Positions 1-9,914 of a stretch of DNA of 64,000 nucleotides are shown here, one piece after another. The position numbers and the translations under genes were made by a program. The DNA lies in contig BJOX01000106.1 in NCBI GenBank assembly GCA_009731375.1, positions 477,795 to 541,794 of the forward strand, given 5' to 3'. This stretch comes from Paulinella micropora. Taxonomy: Eukaryota; Cercozoa; Imbricatea; Euglyphida. Position 1 is the stretch's first letter, and each line of letters opens with the position of its first letter. The notes beneath the pieces were generated by a model, which was not told where the DNA came from, searched no databases, and saw nothing but the letters and a program-made list of their open reading frames with translations.

Positions 1-1337
1 GTATAACGGCGCCACTCGATGTGACGATGAACGACTTGATCGTTTGTTGTGTCGAAGAGAAGGGGCTTCCAGTGAGCCAAGGGATTATATTACCCCAGCG
101 TTGGATAGTGGTTTGGTCCTTTGTGTCTTGGTAGATGGGACGGAAGAGAGGGTTCTTGTCTGAGGTCGTACCGAGCTGGTGAACTACGAGGTCGTTTTCC
201 TCGTCTAAAACGATGCCAAGTTTAACCTGATCGCGGTCGATGAATGCTACGACTTCGCCGATGGTGTAGTTGACTGAGTCGTCGTCGTGATCGTCTACCG
301 CGACCGTGTTGAGCGGGGCGAGGCCGTCAGTGGGTGCAGTATACGGAGCGAGGTGTGAGCGGTCGATGCGTTTCAATACCTTGTTGGTCTTGAGATGACG
401 CAGCTTGAAGCAGTTGGAGCTGACCTGCTCAACGATGGTGTAGGGGCCGTCGAACTGAAGAACGGAGAAGGCTGGAATGCCTTGCTTGGAAGGCTTGGGG
501 CGGTAGACGGAGACTGTGTCGTTTACTGTCCATTCCTTGACAGCCTTGCGGCGGCCTTTGTTCTTTTGAGCGACGGACCGGGCGCGGGTAGCGGTGGTGT
601 ACGCGCTGACATAAGTTGACAGCGGTGCGGGCGCTGTTCAGTTGTGCGATCTGTTCGGCCGACTGTATTGACAGTGTTGGTGATGCGTCGAGAGCGGCGC
701 TGGAAGCGGTAGCGCGGGCGTTAACAATCTCCGGCGAGTCGAAGAAGTCCAACGTGCAGCGGGGCTTGCGGGCGATCATTCCTTCAAAGGCAGTAGTGCC
801 AGTTGCTGTAGATACGTATGTGTTCTGAGCGAAGGAGAGAGAAGGGATGATGCTGTGCCAGTTGGTCTTGTCTGCCTTAGGGAGAGACTGGATAGCCGTG
901 CGGATAGCTTTGTGGCGGCATTCAACGTAGCCGAGTTGATGATTCGAGTAGGGCGCGGTGGTGAGCCATTCGAGGCCGGCTGCGCTGCAAAATCGTTTGG
1001 CCAACGTGCCAACGAAAGAACTATGATAATCGGAGAAGATGGACTCCGGAAAACCAAAGATGTAGGCCCATCGATTGAGGATGAGTTCCACTGTTTCTTC
1101 CGCGGATGTGGAGACGCATGGGATAAATTGAAGAAATCCCGAGAAAAGATCGACTATAGTCAGTATGTACTGAAAGGTGACGCCGGGGTTGCCGATGTGA
1201 ACGTGGTCGAGGCCGATGCCCTGTCCTTGATGCGTCCATGTGAGCGATGAATATCGGCCATGGTTAAGGGTCAGGCGGGCGTGGACTAGTTGGCAAAAGT
1301 GGCAGTCACGGAGGGCGGCGAGGACGTCATGATGCAT
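1..1337 (-). pseudogene. Integrase (DD35E) with GPY module, frameshifted and truncated by the window edge
   Basis: The frame 1337-429 starts with the CHFC half of the HHCC zinc-binding module. The catalytic triad follows: D in GLDHVHIGN, D in FSDYHSS and E in GYVECRHK, the last two separated by exactly 35 residues. Near 615 the reading frame shifts. In the new frame a FDGPYTIVEQV segment, the GPY module of Ty3/Gypsy integrases, lies near 440-460, and the frame stays open to position 1. The protein would insert the element's cDNA into the genome. The frameshift, and its separation from the upstream zinc-finger half, mark it as broken. Confidence 0.85.
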
Positions 1338-1386
1338 GATATCCGTACCGTCTGTGCGGAATCAAATGTAGCGATCCTTGATAACT

Positions 1387-1644
1387 TTAAAAGGGGACGA
1401 GTGTCGGCGCTTTGGCGTGGTTCTGCATGAGGTGGGCATAATTGATGAGGGGACGGCGTAACTCTTCTGGGACATAAATCTTGACTGAAGATTGATCGGA
1501 GTCAACGGTGACTGCGATACCTTGTCGGAGGATCAGTTCGGCTGACCCGGCGGAGACAGAGATGACGTCTTCGGTCCAGAGAGGGGCCGTGAAGCTGTCC
1601 TGTCGTTGTGCGTTGATGATCTGCTGGCGTGTAACGCGCTGCAC
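1387..1644 (-). pseudogene. RNase H to integrase linker with N-terminal half of the integrase zinc finger
   Basis: The 85-residue frame ends in YVPEELRRPLINYAHLMQNH, which resembles the segment just before and inside the His-His half of retroelement integrase zinc fingers. The matching Cys-Cys half (CHFC) is in the next frame downstream, after a one-base shift in a CCCTTTTAAA run and a TGA codon. It is a broken piece of the same pol gene. Confidence 0.6.
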
Positions 1645-2070
1645 ATGCGATGTAGCAACGAGAGGATAGATGTACTAGTGTTGCTCCATTCCAAGTCCAT
1701 GTACGAGCCAGACGAGGTTGTCGTCAAGGAATAAGATCTTGCGGCATTGCTCGACGATCGTCTGTGGAAGAGTTTCATCGGGGACGCAATGAACCAAGTC
1801 TTGAGGCATGAGTAGTGCGAAGGGCTTGCGGAGATCAAACATATCGCGGGCAACCATCGGAGCGTTCAGCAGAGGGAATGACAAGGGCCAGGTCCCATGG
1901 GGCTTGAATGCTACGTAGAGTGGGGCCGCCGCGGAGGATCCGGCAAGATAGGGACTTGAGACGGGTATCCATGGCCGCGTGCGTGCCTTCAACTGCTAAC
2001 CAAAGGGTAGAGCCTGCTTGGGGCGCCGGAATGGTGGATAAGAGCTGGAGAGTCGCCTCGGCTTCGCCAA

Positions 2071-3712
2071 TCAAGGTGGGCTGGCCGGGGGCGATGCAAG
2101 GGACACGTGAGAGAGGTTTTGCTTACCTGGTAGATATTCGACCTCGAATCGAATCGTCTGACGGTGCTCCAAAACCCATTTGACGACCATGAGGCTGCGA
2201 GCGTGCATAGCCACAAATTTAAAGGGGCCGGCGATCTGTGACGATGGTGAGTTCATGATCGCTGGCATCGATGTAGTAGCGGCACTGTTGAATACCGTAG
2301 ATGACGCCGTAGGCTTCACGAACGTAAGTCGCCCATCGTGTTTGCGTGTCTGTAAGCTTCTAGGAGAAGTACTGGTTGACCAGAGCGTTGCGCTCTGGGC
2401 CATTATGAAGTGCGCCGCCAATGCCGATCTGGCTTGCGTCCGTCCGGAGGTAGAGTCGTTGCGACGGCTCATACTTTACCAGAATGGGGAGCGTAGTGAG
2501 GACACGGCGGAGCTTCCTCATGCATTTCCGCTCATCTCGGGTCAGGTAGGGTGCACCGGAGGGACGAGCGTGAGTGGACTTGAGAAGATTGGTCAAGGGT
2601 GCCACTAACCGGGAATAGTCGGGTATGTGAGCTTGGATGAAGTTGGTCATACCTAAGACTGATCGGACTTCAGAAACGTTGGATGGGTCGGTCAGCTTGA
2701 GAATGGCGTCGACCTTGGAAGAATCTGCGGCGATACCTTTCTTGCTGCAGCGTTTCCCCAAAATGTTGAGCTCGCGGTAGCCTAAGCGTAGTTTCCGGGC
2801 CGAACCGTGGAGGCCGGAGTCTTGCATAGCTTGAAAGATGCATCGGAGCTCGCGAAGATGGGTATCGAAGTCGTTGGAGCCGTCTGTGACGTCGTCGAGG
2901 TAGGCCGAAGCAGATTTATTCCAAAAGTCCAGGTGGTTGAAAGACTTATCCATAGCGCGTTGAAAGTCTCCCGGGGCGCGGTGAACACCTTGAGGCATAA
3001 AATTAGGAACTAGGAGTACTAAGGGTGTCCAAACAGCGAGAATATCGCGGCTACCGTCATCTGGATTGAGTCTCAGATGCGTGAAGCCGTCGACCATGTC
3101 GATAGAGCTGAGATAGTGCCAGCCTGCGAAGCGTTCGCGGTACTGATCTGGGTTGGGTAAACCTGGCACAGGCAGGTGGAGGTTGTCGTTGGCACCGCGG
3201 TAGTCGTAGACGTTGCGTATGTCGCGGATGACCTCCTTTGCTAAGTCTTCAAACTTTCCTACGGGGCAGGCTCGACTAGCCCAGGCACAATTTGCGGAGG
3301 CCATGGACCAGAGGCAAGCTGTAAAAACGTCCATCGTCCAACCTTTGAGGTATTGGTATACCGCTGGAGTCCAATTTGGGCATTGCACCGCCATTGGTTT
3401 AGCTCCCGGTTTGAGGATGAGCGACACGACAGTGTGATTGAAGACACCTGCTTTATCTTAGAAGACATCGTCGAATTCTCCGAGGAGGGCCCATAGGAGT
3501 CGTTGTTGTTCTGTAGTGAGGCCGGAGTTGACGACTTCTGGTGCGTATTTGGGCGCAGGCGGCGCGGTAAGCTTGGCGGCCTGTTTGTCTAAAAAGTCGC
3601 GGCAAAGCCTCTCAGAGATGAGAATCCACGGGGTGGTCTGTGTTCCACTAACCGTAGTTGCCGTACAGTAAAGCATGCGCGGGTCCGGGCATGTTGCAGC
3701 GAGTTCCGCCAT
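2071..3712 (-). pseudogene. Reverse transcriptase and RNase H of the first LTR element, with in-frame stops
   Basis: One frame runs from 3712, through a TAA at about 3458, to a TAG at 2360. It begins with the typical lead-in to RT (LLGEFDDVF, then SLILKPGAKP). RT follows with the first catalytic Asp in LSSIDMVDGF, the FMPQGVHRAPGDFQ segment and the YLDD box (residues 176-179 of the 355-residue ORF starting at 3427). RNase H begins at LRTDASQIGIGGALHNG. After the TAG the same frame continues as KLTDTQTRWATYVREAYGV up to a TAA near 2230. A one-base shift then leads to WVLEHRQTIRFEVEYLPGKQ, the end of RNase H, finishing near 2071. Order and motifs are Ty3/Gypsy-like. The stops make it inactive. 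Confidence 0.85.
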
Positions 3713-4069
3713 GTCGGGATCGAAGTATGGAGGATCCTTTACAGCAAGAATGTGACTTCCCGCTGGGGAAGAGCCATGGTGGAAGGATCAGGCGGTAAGA
3801 ATAGGGCGGTGTCTGGAGAGGGCTCCAGACTTGATGGTCACGCCCGACCCTGTTTGGTATTCAATCGCTGTTGTTACCAGGTCGAGCGAACGTGTAGAAG
3901 TGGCGGCGCTGCGTTGGAACTGCAAAACGGTGCTTTGGGCGCGGAGGCGGCTTGCAATGTGGGTTGTGGACTGGCCGAAAGGCTGTCTGACCATAGTTGG
4001 CGGAGTGGCCTTGTTGGTTAGTCCGATATACCCGGTTATTTTTGTGTTTGCCCTCGGTGGCCGGCGGGT

Positions 4070-5830
4070 TTAGGGCCCGCTTGACGCGTTGCATGTGTTT
4101 GCGGTTCTTCTTGTAGCGGGGGGGCCACCAAGACTACTGTTGAAAGCTGGTCGAACTGGCTTCGGCTTAGGTCTGCGTGCTCCGGTAGCGCCAATAGTGT
4201 CGATGTGAAGGCAATCGCCGTAGCCGCACTTGCACCACACTTGATGTGTCTTGTTGGGGTGAAGCGCCTGCCATGCAAAAATGCCGTCAGGGACATTGTA
4301 GGCGAACTGGTTGCTGTCGAGTGATGGTACGGTATCTATTGAATACCAAACAGGATCCATACTATGTTTCCCCTTGATGACTAGTTCAGCGAGCTTCCGC
4401 CAAACGCGCTCTTTGTCTTTGACGCTTGCCACACCGTTGATGGCTTCTGATGCGTTGAAGAAAGCGCGATCCAAAGAGTACGGGATGATGAGGCCGCAGT
4501 TGCTGAAGTAGTTGAGTTCCGAAAGGATCTCCCGTCGTAAGTAGATGTGAAGGCTGGGGTTAATAGCGGAAAGCCGAAATGCTGGCTGTGTAGGTAGATC
4601 GGAGGTTTTACTACCTGCGCAGTGTTTAGCTGTGCAAATACACCATGGTAAATGGGGTGTAAGGCATGCGCTGCGTGAAGCGCGGAAGGCAAAGAGGCCA
4701 TCAGAGAGATCTTGTCGGGTACCGGCGTCGAAGTTTAGCTCGCGTTGGAGATAAGGCTTACCCGTACGTTGTCCGACATCGATCCCATGTGCCAAGTTGT
4801 ACCAGAGGTAGCGTTGCAGATCCGGGTCAAGCTTGTCCGTAAGGTAGGCTGTAGCCGCGTTGAGTCCGCCAGAGGAGACGCAACAAATCCATTCCATGTG
4901 CGCGTAAAGATTGAGTTGCTTCAAAATCTTAAGGCGCATGTCCGTTCGTAGATCGGGATTGATGACAGCAAGACGGAACATACCTGGGTAGATAGGCTGA
5001 GGGGCTGGTTCGAGAGAGGCGTACTTCATGTCGAACCCTTCCGCTTGTTGTCTTGGTCTGGAACGTAGATGCATGGCGTAGGATGACGGCGATGTCGCCG
5101 CAGTTGAGGAAGACGATGACGATGAAGATGTGGCCGTAGGTGGTTGGCTACCTGCCGGGCTGGGCGAGTCCGGTTTTGTCTTGTCGTCGTCGTCGTCTTG
5201 TCTCCGGTGCGGAGCCGACTGTCCGGTGTTACAGGCTGCCCTTGCCACTCGGGGCGTCATAGGGGCAAGAGAAGAGCTTGGAGCAGCGTACATGAAAGGT
5301 CGTGAAGCGAGAGCGGGGCCCGGAGTGCTGGCGGGTGCAAGGCCCGAGCTAGAGCTCGAACTACTGGAGCTCGAACTGCTAGAGCTGGCACTGGAGCTGG
5401 AAGCTGGAGCGAATGCTGCGTCTTCGCTTGCGTCCACGTCAATCGGCTGCGTGCTGGATCCTGGTTTTCCGGGCCGTCCTTGTGGCTTCAGCATCACGTC
5501 AAATCCCGGGTCGATGTACATACCTTGGGGCAAACCGATGCGGTAGTGTCCGCGTGTTTCCAGTGGGCTCAAAGTGTGGACTGGGGGAGGCAGATTCAGG
5601 AGGGTCTCTGCGTCAATGTCCGACGTAACCATCTTCATTTCGCAGTAGAATAGACGTAGGCGCTCGGCAGTCTCGGTTGACTTCAAGTTGAGCCAGCGTC
5701 CCGTAGGAGTGTGTCTATCCACCGGCTGTGCCGCGAGTGCGTTTCCCGCCTCCCATCTACGGATGTGGGGATTCGGGTGGAAGTTGGTTTCTTTGCGAAC
5801 GCATGGAACGCCAACAGGGTAACCTTTCAA
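4070..5830 (-). pseudogene. Accessory ORF of the first LTR element with Ser tracts and a tandemly duplicated domain
   Basis: This 586-residue open frame lies between protease and RT. It begins at a TTG, so it is probably a continuation of the upstream frame rather than a true start. Residues about 143-164 and 237-244 are polyserine. Residues 284-406 and 418-542 are two copies of one domain. Both begin FRL..INP.L, share R..IL..LN, carry an aromatic centre, and end DG(L/I)FA(F/W) followed by WC.C....C. The domain resembles nothing I know. The paired cysteines suggest metal binding, which is inference. It lies in the retroelement and is not a known Ty3/Gypsy enzyme. Confidence 0.7.
4205..4981 (-). 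repeat. Tandem pair of a ~125-residue accessory domain
   Basis: Copy 1 is at 4613-4981 and copy 2 at 4205-4579. Shared positions include FRL, INP, an IL..LN helix-like stretch, DG(L/I)FA and a terminal WC(I/K)C....C. Protein similarity is clear, but the DNA has diverged, so the duplication is old and was retained. Confidence 0.75.
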
Positions 5831-6480
5831 ACGCTTTTTCTCGCGAAAACTGGTTGGCGATGTCGTACTTGCAAGGGTAAGTGCCCGTAGGATGGTGGAC
5901 TACGTGGATTTCTCGGCTGTAGCGTTTGCCGGTCTGGCTGGCGATTAGATAGATAGCGGTTTGAGCTATGATCCATTCCACGTTTTCGTATCGGGCCCAA
6001 TAGAATGTAGTAGGCCATATCTGGTTGTTCGAGTCAGGTTGCTGTGGGTCGATCCAGTTTGGGCACGTTCGAGGGTAGTTAGCGAGATGTCGGCGGGCGT
6101 TCCTCCGATGGGTTCCTAGCGTGAACATGCCTCTGAAAATTTCTATTCCTCGCGTTAATCCACTCCAGTTGTCTGTGAGGATGTTGTCGAAGAACTTTCC
6201 GTCGCCCCTGTTCATGTAGTAAATGGTCAGGGAGCTCTCGTTGAAATAGTTCCGAGGGAGGTCGACTGTGCATAGGTAGCTGCGTGTACTGGCCTACCTT
6301 GGATGTCGTAATAGGATTCCGTTGCGGTGGTCTTCAGCCAGATGGGATCAATGCAAGGGAGTCGGTGGAAGTAGTGCTGAAGTGCGAAGCAGCGTTCTCG
6401 TGTTGGTAGCCTGAACGAGTAGCGTTAGTACTCTGAGATGCCAAATGCCGGGGCCATGGTGTATAGGCCGGTGGTCGGAG
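5757..6480 (-). pseudogene. Third, broken copy of the accessory module plus a linker domain
   Basis: On the minus strand a frame from about 6480 reads PAFGISEY, a stop, then RYSFRLPTRERCFALQHYF. This aligns with the PAFRLSAINPSLHIYLRREI start of the second copy at 4579. After a frameshift near 6250 it continues as RNYFNESSLTIYY, FFDNILTDN, then RGMFTLGTH and RTCPNWIDPQQ. The latter correspond to the DG(L/I)FA and cysteine end of the module. A further stretch, IWPTTFYWARYENVEW, matches LWPTTSF in the 7819-7590 segment. The whole is out of frame with its neighbours and non-functional. Confidence 0.6.
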
Positions 6481-6678
6481 TTTCCATGTAGCTCCACGGA
6501 AAAAGCAACTCACCTTCGGAAAGAGCGTCCACGATGGTGTCTCGGGGTGCCGTTCTTGGGGAGGCACCAACATTGAGTCCTAGGTACGACGACACATTCA
6601 CTGATTATTGTATCCCCAAGGACGGAGTCTGTGTTGATATGTCATGCCGGTGCGGAAGTAGTCCACGTCCCCGGTTGG
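6481..6678 (-). other. Degenerate accessory coding stretch
   Basis: One minus frame (ASPRTAPRDTIVDALSEGEL, then WSYMETPTTGLYTM) is open and leads into the third module copy. It has no start and no recognised domain. It is probably the join between the 6679-7819 segment and the module copy. Confidence 0.4.
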
Positions 6679-7819
6679 CTACACTTGGCGGCCGATGAGG
6701 GCTGTACACACAAGTTGTGCAGTGCTTCGTCCATGTACCGGGCCCAAGTGAAGGATGGTGGCATTCAAGTTAGTTTCCAAGAATTTCTTTATCGTGGGTG
6801 CGCCTTTCGGTTGGTTCAGAATATTCTCCACGTCCTCCTTCTTAAGTCTTTGCGGGGGCTGATCGTGAAGAAGACGTGACTTTGTGCGTTCCGTGACCCT
6901 GAGTAGGCAAAGGGCTTCCATGTTGACAACTCCTTTGCATTCCTCGCCTTGGGAAAGAAGAGACATTCCCAACGTGATGTCGCTATATGTAGCAGGATCC
7001 ATCTGATTCTCATGGGGCATGTTACGAGGCGGCCAATAGTGTTGCATGAGGTGCGTAGGTCTGTCGCGACTAAGGCCGTACGTTTCATCAACAAAATGAA
7101 TGGTTTGGTTGCCCCAAGGAGTTCTTCCATACATCTGGCGAGGGTCGGTACGTATGTAAGTCTTACTTTCACGGGTGCGTGTGGGCACTATTGTTAACGA
7201 CGAACTCGAAGACGAACTCGAAGACGAACTCGAAGACGAACTCGAAGACGAACTCGAAGTTGTACTCGAAGTTGTGCCCGAAGTTGTGCTCGAAGTTGTG
7301 CTCAAAGTTGTGCTCGTCGATGAACTCGATGAAGAGCTCGATGACGAGCTCGATGAGGAGCCTGTTGCAGAACTCGATGATGCGCTCTGGTATGGGTTCC
7401 ATGTTAAGCCTGCCAGTGCTTCCCAAGGAATGAAGGTGCGCGCCAAAAGCGGGTTCGCAATGAAGTTGTAGTACTCCGTGAATGGGAGGGCCATGCGGTC
7501 CGCAGATCTCCAAAGGATGTGGTCCACAGGTGGTGGGATCTCGTAAGTCCCACGTGCGTCGTCTGCCGTGCGTAGCAACGCTCGTTCCACTCGAGGGTAG
7601 TCCCAGCCATGATCTATGTGGAATGATGTTGTCGGGCCATAGACCTTGGCTGGTGATCATTTGCTCTGGTATCCAATAACCAATGTGTGGGCATCTGGAG
7701 TATGTACCCGCGAAGCAAACAGATCCCAGCGTCGGGAAGTAGTTCGCGTATACTTCCTTGACAATCCACAAGTCTGTGTCTGTGGTAGGGGCTTCTTTTT
7801 CTTCTGGTGCGGGAACCAA
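6679..7819 (-). pseudogene. Ser-rich accessory segment of the first LTR element, frameshifted
   Basis: Frame 7819 downward reads DLWIVKEVYANYFPTLGS, CFAGTYSRCPHIGYWIPEQ and GLWP. Near 7640 a one-base shift leads to TTSFHIDHGWDYPRVERALL, TYEIPPPVDH and a polyserine tract at 7190-7390 (alternating Ser and Thr codons). It ends in a 150-residue unknown stretch stopping at 6679. The parts CP..WI.P.Q, WPTT and (L/I)PPPV(D/H) before Ser recur in the block around 5600-6250, so the region looks duplicated. No enzymatic domain is recognised. Confidence 0.55.
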
Positions 7820-9160
7820 GCGCGGAGGTACCCATGCGAATGGGACCGGCTGGACCTCTAAAGACTTGGTACTGTGCAGGCGGAGTATGAAGGTCCGCGC
7901 GGAAGGTGGCTATTGGAGTCTGAAGGTCGACTCGTCTGAGTTGGTAGGGGTCTCCAATTTGGTCACGGACATTTGGTGTCATCTGCTGTGCTGAGAATCC
8001 CACGAGTCCCTTGAATTCGTCCAATGGGCCGGGTCCGACAAAAGGGGATACATTTGCCGCCGGGGGCGATGTAGCTGTCCTCCTCGGTCGGGACCGCGGA
8101 CTGATGATGGGCCGAACTCTTCCGATGGGGGATGGCTCCACTGCTCGGGTTCGGAGTCCTCCTCTGAAGCGAGTGCTCCAGACTGAAGTGGCAGTTGGGG
8201 CGCTGGTGAATCCGGAACCTGATTGAGGTCTCGAACAAGGTTGTCGTTGATTTGACTAACCTGCATGCAGTCTGCGATAGTAGGAGACACCGCTCTCGGT
8301 GCTGATGAGGACGATGACGATGAAGACTGGGCCTGGTTGGTCAGCACAGGGGGCGTCGATGATGTGGCCGTCGATGGCGCCGTCATAATCGGAGTAGGTC
8401 GTACCGACGATGATGATGACGATGATGACGCCGACGACGATGATGCTGCCGACGACGATGATAATGCTGCCGACGACGATGATGGTGCTGCCGCCAGATA
8501 GCTTAAGGAGCGTTTCGTCTGCGAAGGCTTACCTCGGAGTTGAGCGAGGTATTGTCGCGCCAGTTCGTCTTCTCTTTTCCAGGCCGATTCAAGCCACTCA
8601 TTGGTAGAAGGGGCACGTGGTGCGTTTCCAACTTGAGAGGGAGGTGTTTCCCGCCACACTCGGGTTGATTCGCTCGTAGTCGGAGTAGCAGTCGCGCCAG
8701 TCGAAGGAGCTGGGGATTCTTCTGAAGGTGGGGATGCCTCCAGCTTCTGTCGTTTGGAGGATGGCGGTGGAGTGCGTTTGTTTTCCTCCTGTCTTACACG
8801 AGAGCGTGTTGTGACATGCTGCGTCTGCACAGGTGTAGGAGCGCTCGCCTTGCTTTTGCCATCTTGTTCGCTCTCGGTCTCGACTAGTTCGATTTCTTCT
8901 TCTTCTTCTTCTTTTTCTTCTTCTTCTTCTTCTTCTTCTTCTTCTTCTTCTTCTTCGTCAGCTTCTTCGTCAGCTTCTTCGTCAGCGTCTTCGTCGTCCT
9001 CCTCATTGTCCTCTTCGTCGTCTTCTCCCTTTTCCTCCTTGCGTCGTTCTCTCCATCCAACTCTGAAGTCCAGCGGTGATCTCTTTCCTGTATCGATATC
9101 ACGCGAAGACATGAACAGGTTGACTTGGCGATCGTAAAGGTGAGCATTCGAAGTGGACAA
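7614..9160 (-). pseudogene. Acidic and Ser-rich accessory ORF of the first LTR element
   Basis: The 393-residue frame 9160-7979 has an acidic block (residues about 44-90, nearly all Glu and Asp), a basic nuclear-signal-like SSKRQK, and several Ser runs. It passes by a frameshift near 8080 into the frame 8141-7614, which contains GPLDEFKGLVGFSAQQMTP and VDLQTPIATFRADLHTPP. It follows the protease, so it was probably part of the same polyprotein. Low complexity prevents any assignment. Its function is unknown. Confidence 0.5.
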
Positions 9161-9914
9161 AAGGTCGTGGGCGTGCGAAGAGCTGAAGCTTGGGACGGCG
9201 GTCGATGATTTTGTTAAATTTGACTATCGGGTAGGACGTCTCCTTCGCCAGTGTTACAGGGCGGAAGTCGTAGCTAACCGTAGCTAATTGTAAGTCACCG
9301 ACTTGAAGTGGCGTCTCGAAGAGATGGAACTCCGTCTCGTAGACGATTTGCTTGGAAGGGGGCTTCAGGGGCATATAGTCCGTGGGCCGAATCGCTTGCG
9401 CGTTGTCAATGGAGAGGTTGAGCTGGGCCGAGACCTCGTTGGCAAGAAGCAGGTTCATACCTTCGGGGAGGTGGCTCGACATATAAATCGTGATGGCATG
9501 AAGCGGAGACGTCGGTGTGGCCGAGATGAAAAGTTCAATACCTTCAGTAGCATCAACACCAACAGATGAGCGTGCGTCGATGGGTGGGAGCGACACGATC
9601 TCAAGTCCTTGGTGTATTACCCAGTCGAGGAGGGCTACGCCTTTGCAGTTGCAGGCCGAGTCTAGAACGCATGTAGTCTCACCGATGATGTCTTCTTCCG
9701 GGGACGGACGCAATGATTTGCGTATGTATATGTTCCCGCAGACGACGGTCGGGGTCGTAGAAATGCGGAGTAGACGTCGTGACTCCTGAGACGCCGCGCG
9801 CGTCGTCATGTGGAAAGCCCGTGGCTTCTTCCGCGTGGCGGCCGAGGGATGGCTTCCAGTTGCAATGCTTGCCTTCGTCTTGACAACGCTGTTGTCGAAG
9901 CTTGCATTCTTCAA
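9099..9914 (-). pseudogene. Retropepsin-like aspartic protease of the first LTR element
   Basis: The frame carries TTCVLDSACNCKGVALLDWV, a retropepsin active-site-like segment with DSA in place of the usual D(T/S)GA. Later comes EGMNLLLANEVSAQLNL, equivalent to the ILG-type flap or core strand of the family. It would process the Gag-Pol polyprotein. It overlaps the end of Gag in another frame (9679-9914) and runs into the acidic accessory frame near 9150. The missing Gly and the frame breaks suggest inactivity. Confidence 0.6.

Noticed and set aside
1387-2250. Programmed frameshift sites at CCCTTTTAAA and CCCCTTTAAA in the older pol
   Set aside because: Two such runs coincide with frame changes, but the gene has many other breaks and stops, so simple decay or homopolymer error is likelier.
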